This document shows positions 46,645-58,375 of a stretch of DNA of 64,000 nucleotides, piece after piece. The notes under the pieces are model-generated. The model did no database searches. It was not told where the DNA came from and saw nothing but the letters and a program-made list of their open reading frames with translations. Numbering within the stretch: the first letter of the stretch is position 1; every line of letters starts with the position of its first letter. Origin of the DNA: Pseudisothecium myosuroides (Eukaryota > Streptophyta > Bryopsida > Hypnales > Lembophyllaceae); assembly GCA_951799445.1 (NCBI GenBank), contig OX637296.1, positions 5,456,001 through 5,520,000 of the forward strand. The letters are read 5' to 3'. A program made the translations under genes and the position numbers.

Positions 46645-47030
46645 GCCCTAGAAATTGCCATATACAGTTTTGGTTTTGCATAACGTTTGGACAATAGCTT
46701 CAAACAACAAGAAACTTTGTCACATTGTAAATCAGCTATTTAAATATACACACACCAAATTTCATCACATTCTAAGATACTGTGCAACTTTTATAGACAT
46801 TTTTCTAGTACTAACTTCTTAACCCTTCTCAAACTATCCTAGAAATTGACATACTTAGCTTTGGTTTTGCATAACCTTTGGACAATAGCTCCAAGCAGCT
46901 TGAAACTTTGTCACATTGTAAATCAGCTATTCAAATATACACACACCAAATTTCATCACATTCTAAAATATTTTCCGATTTTTATGGTCATTTTTCCACT
47001 ATTGACTTCCTAATCCTTCTTTGCTTCTTC
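46645..47030 (+). repeat. 191-bp direct repeat, two units
   Basis: GAAATTG(C/A)CATA...TTTGGTTTTGCATAAC starts at 46651 and 46842. Both continue through GTCACATTGTAAATCAGCTA and ACACACACCAAATTTCATCA. A faint third unit may follow from about 47020. Noncoding. Confidence 0.85.
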
Positions 47031-47479
47031 AGTACGGTTGTATTTTGGTGCATAATTCCTAGATCCTAAGTCCATTAAAGCTAAAATTTCAATACAAGCT
47101 AGAAGATAAGATAAAAAAGACACCCTCAAGGTTTCATTTCCATTGCACAAGATCTCAATAAGAATGAAGCTCCTCAAAACGCCCTCCTTGGCTACCTTTG
47201 AATCCAAACACCTTCAATTTAAAGCCTCATAACTTTTTTTCCATAATAGATCTAGATTTGAAACTTGGCATCATTGTAAATCAAGTGTTTAAAAATTCAA
47301 ATCCAAAAGCTTGTATTTATTCAACATTTCTCCAAAATGCAACACAAAACCGGTGGCTAACATGAACAAGTGAACTAAAAAATAAGCTCCTAACACAATA
47401 AGGCTCAGTACTAACACTCTTCTAACAAACAAAGATGTCTCATTTAACTAGTAGACGACCCACATCACAACATCATTGT

Positions 47480-47700
47480 TGTCTTATGGTCGGGAAGAAT
47501 TGGCAAGTAGTTCAAAGTTAGCCAGTGGAATTGAGAAAAAAAACAGTTGCAATTTGAAAACATCGACAAAAACCAATGAAAAAGCTATAAAATTTCTATT
47601 TTGAATTTCAAAAAGAAAATATAACTGGATTTTGTACTTGAAAAAACGATTCAATTTAGAAATTGAAGGAAAATAAAGAGTAAATTTTAAAAAAACTTCC
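47480..47700 (-). repeat. Diverged inverted copy of the 27.7-kb duplication unit
   Basis: AGCCAGTGGAATTGAGAAAA...GTTGCAA...TGAAAACATCGACAA is the reverse complement of the left part of the unit (TTTTCAACTTGCAACCG...CCAATTCCACTGGCT, near 27870-27905). Strongly diverged. It shows that the unit is a dispersed repeat. Confidence 0.65.
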
Positions 47701-47937
47701 CAAATGTTATTGCGATCAAAAGAGTGAAAAAACCCCATAGTATGGACACCTAGGAAATGACCTTGTTATGGGTTTTATTTCAATAAATGAGTTTTGGGCT
47801 ACAATCAATGTTTTAGCTTACAATATTGGAGTGGTTAGTTCTATCATTAGGAACTTCAAACTTATCAATGTAAATTCATTGTAGGAAGTGACATTTTTAG
47901 GCCTTTTTAAGTTAGAAAATATTGTAAGTGCTTTAGG

Positions 47938-48126
47938 CACTACAAGAGAAAGGGGTGTTTTAAGTAGTGTCCTAGACATCACGTCTTTTAAGTAACGTCT
48001 TTTAAGTAAGTATTTAAGTAAAATTTTACTAAAAAGACAATCTTTTTAGTGAAATTTTACTTAAAAACTTACTTAAAAGACGTGATGTCTAGGACACTAC
48101 TTAAAACACCCCTTTCTCTTGTAGTG
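47938..48126. mobile_element. 189-bp fold-back MITE, CACTACAAGAG ends
   Basis: Almost perfectly palindromic: CACTACAAGAGAAAGGGGTG on the left mirrors CACCCCTTTCTCTTGTAGTG on the right, and the pairing runs through the centre. Flanked by TTAGG (47933-47937 and 48127-48131). The ends resemble En/Spm CACTA termini, but CACTA elements normally duplicate 3 bp. Confidence 0.9.
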
Positions 48127-48131
48127 TTAGG

Positions 48132-49265
48132 TGAATAAGATGAGCATTACGGTACAGTTTTTGTTGATTTTGGGGCAGTCTAACTTCTAAACGTACGGAG
48201 TGTTCTCTACAATTGACAATTTGAGAAAAACCATCATAAAATATTATTTAGAAGAATACGTTGGAGTTGATATAAAAATAAAAGTTGTAGATTTTGAATT
48301 TTAGATTTTGTTTGGACAATTAGATTCACCAATGCTATCACTAACATTTTTTTATAAATTTTGAAAGGAAAATTTCAAAATTCTTTCAAAATAGGAATAC
48401 AATCAAAATATTATCATTTTTTGAATCAAATTTGTTGGAATGGATTTGAAATGACAATCTCTTGACATAGTGATTCTTTGAATTTAAAAAAAAAATAAAA
48501 ATTTGTAACCTCATTTTTGCAAATCTAACTTTGAACTAGAGTCAATGCAATCTTGGCTTGGTCAACCACTTACCATACTTCCACATTTATAATTTTAAGA
48601 ATATAATGTACTCTAGTAACATCAACCAACTATTAGATAGGACAACAACTTGATATAGTATCTCTTCAAATTAGGATGATTTTCATCCAAGCAATAATGG
48701 AAGAGAAACATGAGTTTGAATTTGTGCATCAACCAAAAAATGGACGTTGGCGCACTAAAGGGCTAAAGACTCTTTTGGGCCATGATGGGCAAAATACTTC
48801 AAAACTTCATAACAAATTCATAATTTGTCAAAGAAAAATTTCAATTGCTCTTTCCATTTCACACACTTGTCTTTATTTGAAAAAAAATAAATTTAGCAAT
48901 GGCATGAAAGCAAACTCCTAATTCTAATAGCAATGGGTTGTTTTACCTTAACTCCGATTGTTCCCTTGGAAAACAAATTCATAACATTGTATAGCAAGCA
49001 TTGAATCATTGATCCTCTCTATTCTACGAATGTCACAATGACACTAGAGTGTGATCGGAGAATGATGAGCAATGAGAGTTGAACAACGAGCATTTAGACT
49101 TGAGCTCTCACAAAGACTTATTTTACTTAAAATATACATGTTAGAGTCATAAATAATGATTTCAAATCTAGAATTTTTTGAAAGACAATTTATTGATTAA
49201 AAAAAATTAATTTATGGTAGTCAACTTAGCATTCAAATGTTGTAGGTAGGGCCAAGAATGATAGC
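48132..49265. other. AT-rich noncoding sequence
   Basis: No gene, RNA or element end recognised. The open frame at 48676-48921 (81 codons) has no familiar motif. Confidence 0.5.
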
Positions 49266-49269
49266 TTAA

Positions 49270-50229
49270 CCCCTCGAAGTCCAAGGCCTTTTTGAGTTCA
49301 AAAACATCATTGCTTTTGAAGTGTTACAAATCTAATTGTCACTAAAGTATAAAGATCTCAACCATACAATATTGTAGTGTATGTGTTGTAGATGATGGGA
49401 ATCAAATTTGGAGTAATTTGGCCACATAGATTGCAAGACTATAATGTTTTAGTGTTGAAAAAGAATGCTGGAATTTTCCTAGCAACACATTTGGAGGTGA
49501 AAGTTGGTTTCTAAACCTACTCAAATGAAAAAAAAATTAACTATAAAGTGACTCATAACTAGCATACAAACACAACGATGAAAAAAATTATCACTCAATT
49601 GATTCACTGTGTCTATAAAATGGCTTTGAAATGTCAAAAAATAGCAAGAAAAGTTGCAAAAAACACATCTAAGGCTGAACCTCCTTCTACTAAAATGCTT
49701 CTTAGTTACTCACAACTTCTTGGATTGATATGAAAATTTAGCCACACAAACTAGACTAGTATGCGCAACTTTCCCCAAAAAAATTATTGAAATTAGACAC
49801 CATATGAAGAAGAGACAAGCCGGCAAAGTTCATTGTAATCCAAAAATGTCAGGGTTTTGAACTTTGAATTGCTCCCAAAAATTCAAAACAACTTGGATTG
49901 ACATGAAAATTTTGCCACACTAACTAGACTGCAAGGGAAGCATAATCCAACAAATTTTATTGAAAACAAAGATTGGATGAAGGAGATACAAGCCCATGCA
50001 GTTGCAGCCATCAAATGCAATTTGGTGAATTCAAACTGAACCTATAAACTTCGATTGACTTCCAAAAATCAGTACATCTTGGATTGATCTAAAAAATTTA
50101 CCACTCAAACTAGAAGAGATAATACAAATTTTTCAACAAGTTTTATTGAATTTGGACATTGGATGCAAAAGTTACATCACTTTGAATTGAATTGTGAAGA
50201 CACTTTTGGTCCTCTTGGGCGGTGAGGGG
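49270..50229. mobile_element. TTAA-family element, separate subfamily (960 bp)
   Basis: Ends CCCCTCGAAGTCCAAGGCC and GGTCCTCTTGGGCGGTGAGGGG, flanked by TTAA (49266-49269 and 50230-50233). CCCCT...AGGGG ends, size and target match the family of 53016-53950, but the interior is different. It includes three degenerate repeats of ACTTGGATTGA(C/T)(A/C)TGAAAATTT near 49725, 49890 and 50075. No ORF. Confidence 0.75.
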
Positions 50230-50752
50230 TTAACTTCTCCCACAACAAGAAAAATAAAGTACTACCATAGAGGTGGTGTACAAATGAATTTTATCCATGT
50301 CATCTATCCATCATCCATCCAAAAAAGGCCCTATTTGCATACTGCAATATAAATTCTATGGTTCTCTTCATCCATTGTTTTATAACTCTCTTGCAAGTAG
50401 AATTCACAAACTTTGCTATTGAGTGTATACAACCTGAAAATTAGGCACTTCATTCATTGTATTGTCTTTTAAATCCTAAAATTTGGGTGCCAAATACTAC
50501 TCCCACCTTGAACTAACTAGTTCAATAGGATGAATGCAAGAAACACATATACTATTTTGCATCACAGCCTTCATACTTATTTATTTTTTGGCCATAACTT
50601 TTGTGTTTTGGCTCCAAATGATTCAAGCTTTATAGGTAAGGTACTCATAAATATTATACACCTTGCCTAATTTTTTGTAATTTACAAAATTAATTTATTG
50701 TCCAGAAATAGCCCCCAATTTTATGTCACACTTGCTAATTTGGAGGTTTTTA

Positions 50753-50992
50753 CACTACAAGAGAAAGGGGTGTTTTAAGAGAAAGGGGTGTTTTAAGTGA
50801 GTTTTAAAGTATAATCCTAGACATAAGATTATAAATAATGACCTTTAAGGAGATTTTCAGCAAAATTTTACTTAAAACACATGTGTTTCTAGTAAAATTT
50901 TGCTGAAAATCTCCTTAAAGGTCATTACTTATAATCTTATGTCTAGGACTATACTTAAAAACCCACTTAAAACACCCCTTTCTCTTGTTGTG
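50753..50992. mobile_element. 240-bp fold-back MITE, CACTACAAGAG family
   Basis: Same ends as 47938-48126 (CACTACAAGAGAAAGGGGTG; CACCCCTTTCTCTTGTTGTG). The left end has a local duplication of GAGAAAGGGGTGTTTTAAG. The body is a long palindrome (CCTTTAAGGAGATTTTCAGC pairs with its complement near 50900). Flanked by TTA on the right and TTTTA on the left. Confidence 0.88.
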
Positions 50993-50998
50993 TTAGTA

Positions 50999-51656
50999 CT
51001 TCCTCCGTCCCAAAATGATCTTCCGGTTGGCCTTGATTTCTTGTCCCAAAATGATTTTCCTACATGATGTGGAGGAGGAGCCCGCCAAATGAATTTCCCC
51101 CAATAGGTGGACACTTTCTGTCATAGCGACCATGCTGATGAAGGATAGCTGGCCCAAAGCATCACTTACTTTGTAATAATTTAATGAGCATCATGTATGT
51201 GGAAGCAGATTCTATTGGTTCAGCTTGAGAGGTGTTGGGGTTCAGAGTTATTTAAAGAAATTCCAAGTGCATGTGTTGTGGTTCTCTTTTGCTGATATAT
51301 TGGGTTGAGTAGCTGCTTTATCCCAATTGGAACTAAATTCTGCATTGCACTACTATAGTTGATTTGATAGTTGATTTGGTAGGTGAATTGTCACTCCTCT
51401 ACGGCGGGAAGGCAGAAAGACACCGTGAGAACTCAAGAAATGAGTGGCCAGCGGTGCTTCTCAAAAATGGCTATAAAATCTCACACTTTCATGCTCTATA
51501 ACTATTGTTTGAAAACTAATTTAGAGCTGAAATTTTTAGGAGGATATGAGATTATAAAATTCTACATATAGCTCAAAACCGATTTTAAAATTATTATTTT
51601 CAAGCTTAATCTGAAACATTTTGTTTAACAAAAATATCATTTTGGGACGGAGGGAG
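50999..51656. mobile_element. Stowaway-like (Tc1/mariner) nonautonomous element
   Basis: Ends CTTCCTCCGTCCCAAAATGA and TCATTTTGGGACGGAGGGAG form the Stowaway-type TIR. Left flank is TA (50997-50998), right flank TG, a mutated TA duplication. At 658 bp it is longer than a typical Stowaway MITE. A second inverted CCCAAAATGAT block near 51043 suggests a rearranged end. No transposase. Confidence 0.8.
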
Positions 51657-52319
51657 TGCTATTTAGTACCCAAAAAAATGAATTTCAAATTGAAATTTGG
51701 AGCTGATGGTCTTTTAGTAGACTTATAGATACTATCCAAAGGAATTTGAAGATTAGTTAATTGTATGTGGTGTAGAAGTCTACAAAGTGCGCTTCTTTTC
51801 GCTTGCATTTTGTAAAATATAAAATATAATTTTGAAGTTTTTTTTAGATGAATGACCATCTCTATAGAGTTCTTACAAATGAACAATTTTCATTTTATAT
51901 ATATATTTTTCCTATTTTTAACTAATTAAAACATCTAGATATCCATTTTTTTGAGATTTGGCACTTTTTTAGTTCTCCTACTTAGAGAATTTTTTTGTGC
52001 ATTTCCTTTGGTTACCTTCATTTGAAAGGTGTACACATTAGCCATGTTTTTTTAATTTTTCAAAAATTATTTTTCTAATTTTAAAGTACTCCAAAAAAAA
52101 ACATGAGGACTGTGCAAAACGCAACAAAATTGGCAAGTGTTTCTTGCATTCACCCAATAATATATCTATCACCTACTCCAATTGACAATAATTTAACCAC
52201 CTCTAAACACCTCTATTTTGACTATCAATTGCCAGACGGATATCATTAGGTGAAGAATGGAGCCTCAATAGGGCCACATTTGGATTTTGGACCACCTTTG
52301 AATAACAAACCCCTGAATT

Positions 52320-53011
52320 AAAAAAATTAAAAAAAAGTGCATTGCAATCTAATAGACAATCTGTTGGATTAAACTATGATTTTTTTTAAATTAAAAAAAA
52401 AAAATCAATTTTTTCTTTTTCTTTATTTAACAAACAGCTCACTATATCCAAAGAACCATTTCTTGTTGCCAAAGGTCCCACTTTCTATTAACTTAGGGAG
52501 TAATTTGAGTTGCAATTAAATTTTATTTATTTATATTTATTTTTTAATATTTTAAAAATAATAATTTTATTTTCAAATATATTCTATTTTAAAATAAATT
52601 ATTTTTCATTCAATAGACAAGTCCTTAGATCCGAGAAGCCATTTAATGTTGCCAAAGGCACCTTTTCACTATTAATTTGGAAAAATATATAAATTGTGAT
52701 TAAAATTTCATTTATTTTTTTCAAAATTAAAAAAAAAAAAAGTTATTTTTTAATTCAACACACAGTTCCTCAATTCTAAGGAGACATTTTTTAGTACCAA
52801 AAGACCCTCCCTTTATTTATTGGGAGAGTGAATATTTGAGGGTCTTCGGTTCTTTGTGAGGTCCCTCAAAGCGAAAGAAGGCTCCTTGAAGTCCATCCTT
52901 GTATCAAGGGACTCTCCCTTAATTGTTTTGGTATGTCATTATATAGACTCTTGGTGCCATAGAAGGCTCTTCAAATTGAAGAAGCCATTTTTGGCGCCAA
53001 AGGACTCTCCC
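52320..53011. repeat. Degenerate tandem repeats (GCCAAAGGNCCC units), left of the TTAA element
   Basis: Units sharing a CC(A)AAAGG(A/T)(C/A)C(T)C core, a Y-rich stretch and ATTAATTT...TTATTT recur at about 52467, 52651, 52797, 52907 and 52997, with irregular spacing (about 90-185 bp). The last unit is split by the TTAA-family element and continues at 53951-54090. Confidence 0.7.
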
Positions 53012-53015
53012 TTAA

Positions 53016-53950
53016 CCCCTAAAGGACCGGCATGCGTTTTTTGGTCGTATAGAAATTTTGGGCAGGTCCGTGTGACTAGAGATTTCCATATTTTAACCTG
53101 AAATTTTAATAGAAGGTGGGCACAAGGAATATCTTTCATATGCACTAAATTTCAAGACATTTGGAAATAGGAGTCAAAAGTTATGGCCAAATATGTTACT
53201 TTTTTTCGTAACTGGGCAGTCCGGGCAGCAAGAAAAATTTGGCAAAAATTTGATTTTTTTTTTTTAAATATTTTTTTTCTTGTAGATTATATTTTTGTCT
53301 ATCTTGAAAGCTTTGACTCATTTCATTTGGATTTGTTATGAAAAAGTTATGGACATTCTTGTTTTTCGGGCAGTTAGAGCATCTTCTTGAAAAAAATAAC
53401 TTGTAGGATTCATTTCTAAATGCTATTTTTGCAATTTTTCAAAAAAATAAATTCTCATGGTTTAGTTTACTTGCTAGAACAATCTCACCATTGGGATTAG
53501 TATATTTTAATTCCATCTAAAATATATTAATGTTTTAGATTTTCCTTCTATCTCATACCTACTTCTACTTAATAAATTTTTTAGGAATGATAATTAAGTT
53601 TTTTTGAATATTTTTTTTTTCCCTAGACTCTCAACTCAATTCTCCACTATAAAGATTTGAAGCACAAAACTCTGTAGTGCAAAAATTTTAAGTGAAAAAT
53701 GTTTAAAGTGAAAAAATCTAGTCCCGCAATGTGCTGAAATACTTGTTTTTTCCACTTTAAACGCAGATATCTTGCAATCTGAGTGGTCAAAAATTCTGAA
53801 ATTTTTTCCACACATTCTCATACTAGTTAGGTGTAAGATCCTTTGGTTAGATGTGAAAAAAAAACATTTTTCATTTTTTTTTACTCCTTGTTATAGAAAT
53901 GGCAGTTTTGATGGGGTTTTGGCAGAAAAAAAGCCTTGGGCCTTTAGGGG
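53016..53950 (+). mobile_element. TTAA-family DNA transposon, best-preserved copy (935 bp)
   Basis: Ends CCCCTAAAGGACCGGCATGC and GCCTTGGGCCTTTAGGGG, flanked by TTAA (53012-53015 and 53951-53954). The flanking tandem repeat gives empty sites in neighbouring units: CTCTCCCTTAATTGTTTTGG (52915 region) and CTTTTCCTTAATTTTTTTGT (54040 region) each have one TTAA where this unit has two. Interior AT-rich, with short GGGCAG(T) words and no ORF above 70 codons. Nonautonomous. Confidence 0.85.
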
Positions 53951-56900
53951 TTAATTTTTTTGATAGGTCATTAGATAGACTCTTAGTACCATAGAAGGCT
54001 CCTCAAATCCAATGAGAAATTTTTTAATGCCAAGGGACTTTTCCTTAATTTTTTTGTATATCATTAGATAGACTCTTATATTCCTTTAAAGCTGATGTGA
54101 TTTCAGTTGCCTAGACTTTGCCTAGTTCAAAGGAATATAATTTTTTGCATAGACTTTGGGACTTTAGGGGGTTGTATACTAATATACAATGTATAAAATC
54201 CAAGATTTTTAGTTCATAGCTAATTGGAATTTTTGTGGATTGAATCTCTATCTCTCCACTAGCAACATGTCAATTCTCTCAGATGGCAACATGTAATTAG
54301 AACTCATAAATGTTGGTGTTAGCATAAGAATAAATCCACTCAACTTTTGACCTTAGTAATGCTTGAAAGGAATTACAAATTTTATTTGGAAATGGTACCT
54401 TCCTTGAAATGGCTTCATAATGCCATGAAAATACACATCCCTAGTTTTTGAAAGTCTCTCTACCTTTGATTTAAAGTACTTGGACATCAATCTTTATCTC
54501 AAAAAAATGAGTTTTTAGTCCCATCCAATAGTCATCCATCATCCAATGCAATGAACAACAGATGTATTTTATCGAACAAAGTCAACTACAAAAAATCAAC
54601 CAAATCCATTCATCCTCAATCATCCTCTTTAGATTCATTTATGGCCATATGATTTTACCCTAAATCATGGACATAAGCATCTTATGGTGAAAATTTTTTA
54701 ATTTTTCACAAGCTTTTCTAAAAATGGTCATTGTTCACCGCTCATTACTTGTAGCTCAATGCTCGTCACTCCTTGCTCATACTTTAGCACTTTCGCCATG
54801 GGAGATAGTCAAGTAGGATAAAACTACACTAATTGATCCATTACCAAGCTAGGCAATACAACCCAAGGACAAGGAAGACAATTCTCGCCAACTATTCCTA
54901 ACTGCAATCTATCCTCTACTCTTAATGGCTACAAAGGCAAGATTAGTTTATCTTTCAAATTGCATCTTTTTCCAACTTGTTGATTCCCAAATAAGCTTTT
55001 AACATCCCTATGAGACTTGATTACTTTCTCCTTTTCCAACACCGTAGGGCTGTTCCATCGTGAATTTGGCTTAACCCCCGCTTAACCCCTAAAGGACTTG
55101 ATCCATTATGAAATGGTTAAATTTCATGTTTGAGCAAAATTTAGTCTTTTAAATTGAATTCAAACAAAAATCTTATATTTTAATTATTCGAGAGTATCAT
55201 TTGTATATCATTGTAGGAAATTTCAATTTGTTCCGTGAAAAATTGTACTTTGTAATTGTTATCATTTTTGTAGCAAAAATTGAGCATAAATAAGTAAAAA
55301 TGGCAAAAACAATCCAAATGAGAAGAATTTTTTTCAAGATGTATAAATAGGATGGAGATTAGTGTGAATAAATTTCAATTGATTATTATATTTTGTACAT
55401 CCAAAAATAGCTACAACAAAGATTTTGAAGTCAAATTTGACTAATAAACCAAATTTATTTCTTTACTTAATAAATGTATAAATGTATAAAATTTGATTTT
55501 ACCTAAAAAAATGAAGCTTGACAAGTTTTGTTTCTACTCTATTTTAGAGTTTTGGAAAATGTCAAATATTAAAAGAGTTATTATAACTGAAAGCTCTGTA
55601 TGTTACAATCCAAATAACATAGTATGGTGTGTTTTTCATTCATCTTTTAGTTTGGTAATTAGCACTCTTTTAAATTTTCCATTTGGTTTTGGAACTTCTA
55701 CTTCCTAAGACTTCTCTACTACCCTCTTACAAATTTTGACTTTGATTTGGATCTCTTAGCCAATTCAGTAATTTTGAAACCTAATTATACACAAATATAA
55801 TAACTAAATTCCAATTTGGCGCTTTGTAGACATACAACCATTCAAAACATGAATCTTGAATAAAAAAACAAATAAATGAACAGACTCTTGACAAGACAAC
55901 ATGCAACTTGGTCTTAATGCATTTTTTTTCTTAAATTTCAATGGATATACTAGCTTCATTTCACAAACTTTTACAATAGTAATGATTTTCTTAGGAATTG
56001 ATTTAAATTTAATGCTACTAGTACAAATATTGTAGTATAATAGTACAGATATATTTTTAAATGATAATATAAATGTAATATTCTTATAAACATGAAATGA
56101 TCTTAAAGGATAGATATGAAGCAACTATGTAAGAGGGACCAATTCAAAAGTAAAAGTATATGACTTTCTTGTAAGATTTTAGTATAAGGGGACAACTCGC
56201 CTAAGAAACCAAGAAGACAACAAGAAAATGTGACCCCTTTGAAGTAAATGGCATTGTCTTTCAATAAAAATTTATATGTTGTAAATTAAATTGTTATTGT
56301 AGTGATTACAAGTTCTTTATTTGTTTAAATTACTTGTGTTGGTAATTGTCAAAGTGAATTGTCAATTGCAACTTATGTGTAGTTGATTGTTATACCATTG
56401 TATTGACATGAAAGTTGTGCAAAGATTTATTGAATGAGTGTTGGAGCTTTAAATTTTGATGGCTTAATTGACTTGATAGAGGTAATTTGGCTACATAGTG
56501 TGATGAAGGTGAAACGCCAAATGTTTGAAGAAGTGATTTATGTTGTAACTTTGTGTACATTAATAGATAAATTATCTCGTATAATAGTTTATGTTAAGTC
56601 CCATTAAATCAGATATTGAACTTCCAAATCCCTAATGATTGAACCATTATTACTATACTATAAAATAATCTATCAATCCTACAAGCTTGGATTGGTAGTT
56701 TATTGAGACAACCTGTAACAATCAAGAACTTTGCATAGTTTGGCTTAGACTCAACAGAACATCACATTACTCAATTTACAATTTATATTCCAAATCTTAT
56801 AACCACTTTGATAAGTCAATACATGCAACTTGGATAAAAAAACAATCCACAACATTCACAAATGATAGCACTTTTTTGTTCACTTTCACACACCAATTTG

Positions 56901-57047
56901 GATACACAAACACAACACATTTACATAGCCAATAGCACTCTTAATTCCAGCTTGACCTAGCCACATATATTCAATACAACATAATAGACTCCAATAAGTT
57001 CAAACAAAAAAATTGCAAGGACAAATCCAATAGGGCAATTTCTTCTA
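53951..57047. other. AT-rich noncoding sequence with an orphan TTAA-family end
   Basis: Remainder of the tandem repeat to about 54090, then no genes. TTAACCCCTAAAGGACTTG at 55082-55100 looks like a TTAA-family left end, but no matching right end was found. GGGACTTTAGGGGGTTG near 54160 resembles a right end without a partner. No RNA genes seen. Confidence 0.5.
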
Positions 57048-57051
57048 TTAA

Positions 57052-57974
57052 TATCTAAAATTCCTTGACTACATTTTCATCAAAAATATTCCATAATTCC
57101 CATTTCTAATACAAGTACCAATTTTTAGAAAAAAAAACATTTTTAGACACATGTATTCTAGGATCTTATAGTATGCTAGTGTTAAAATATGTGGAAAAAA
57201 AATTCAGAACTTTCCATCGTGCGGATTGGAAGATAATAGCGTTTGAATTGGCAGAAATACTTTTTTTGTCCTTGCAAAAAACAAGGCAGCTGCACTTCAC
57301 AAGGTCACATTTGCATGAAAAAATGTCCAAAATGGTGGTTCTTTTTTGAATTCTTTTTCCTAAACAAGTTGGCTACATGCTCAAAAAATTTCAAATCATT
57401 TGAAATTGTACAACATATAGGAAAAAATAGTAAGTAGGAAGAAGTAGAGAATGATTCAAAATACAAAATTGTTAAGAATTTATTTATGGAATTGGAAAAT
57501 GTCAATCCCAATGGTTTTAATGTTGTTATAAACAATCTACATCCTATGATTTTATTTTTTTCACAAAATATTGAAAATTGAGTGAAATAAACACTTCAAA
57601 GTTTTTTTTAGAGTAGAAAATCCAAAACTGCCCACAAACTAAAACTCCTCATAACTTTTGACTCATTGATCAAAATGGAATGATTAAAAGCTTTCCACGT
57701 ATATATAAATTTAAAAAATCAATTTCAATTTTTTATTTCTGAAAAAGTGTTTTTTTTTTATCTGCCTAGATTGTCCTAGTTGAGAAACGAACAACATCTT
57801 AGGCCATACCTTTTGACTTATATTTCCAAATGTCATGAAATTTAGTGCATATGAAAGATATTCCTCGTCCCCACCTTCTATTAAAATTTCAGCCTAAAAT
57901 ATGCAAATTTTTAGTCACACGTACCTATCCAAAATTGCTATGTTGCTAAAAATAGTAGGTTGGTCCTTCAAGGG
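57052..57974 (-). mobile_element. TTAA-family DNA transposon, reverse orientation
   Basis: Right end as printed is GGTCCTTCAAGGG followed by TTAA (57975-57978). Left end lies at a TTAA (57048-57051) with a decayed terminus. It is the reverse complement of 53016-53950 along its whole length, for example CGTGTGACTAAAAATTTGCA, TTTTAATAGAAGGTGGGGAC and TTTCATATGCACTAAATTTC on the minus strand. No ORF. Confidence 0.8.
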
Positions 57975-57978
57975 TTAA

Positions 57979-58186
57979 TTGTCAAAGTAAACAAAATAGC
58001 CAACTCCAAGCTAGACTTACACGTTTTCTTACATTCAGTAAGAATGAAAATTGGGCAAGCCGGTTAAATACCAAAACTTGCCAACAAACTCAAAGTCTAC
58101 CAACTAAGAAACTACCCAAACTACCAAATTGGAGTGTACAACTTACTACTAGAATTCAATCCAACCAAGCAGTCACTACTAGAATC
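57979..58186. repeat. Fragment with CCAA-type motifs
   Basis: Contains CCAACTCCAAG, TGCCAACAAACTC, TACCAACTAAG, CTACCAAATTGGAG and CACTACTAGAATC, the same motif style as the CACTA-like element at 39669-41912. Probably a fragment of a related element. Confidence 0.4.
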
Positions 58187-58375
58187 ACCAATTAGAGCCA
58201 CTAACAAACTTGAAAATTGCAAATTCAACTAAGGCATGCAAAGGTGATCAAATAGCATCCCATTGCCACATCAGATACGTAAAAACCAAACTAAAACTCC
58301 AAACTGGAATAAGTAAAGCAAAAAATTTCAATTAGCAAATTAGAGCTTATTAACATGTTTGAATTCCTAAAAGAC
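58187..58375 (+). repeat. Dispersed repeat shared with 17009-17215
   Basis: AATCACCAATTAGAGCCACT onward matches 17009 onward. At this locus no GC-rich block precedes it, which defines the edge of block B at 17008. Confidence 0.85.

Larger units (their letters stand above)
50528..52155. mobile_element. 4-bp-TSD family copy 7 (TSD AATA), host to two nested elements
   Basis: Left end GGATGAATGCAAGAAACACA, right end GTGTTTCTTGCATTCACCC, flanked by AATA (50524-50527 and 52156-52159). After removing the fold-back MITE (50753-50992) and the Stowaway-like element (50999-51656), about 730 bp of family sequence remains, collinear with copies 4 and 5. Both insertions lie within a few bases of each other at the GGTTTTAGTACTATTTAGTACC site. 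Confidence 0.88.
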
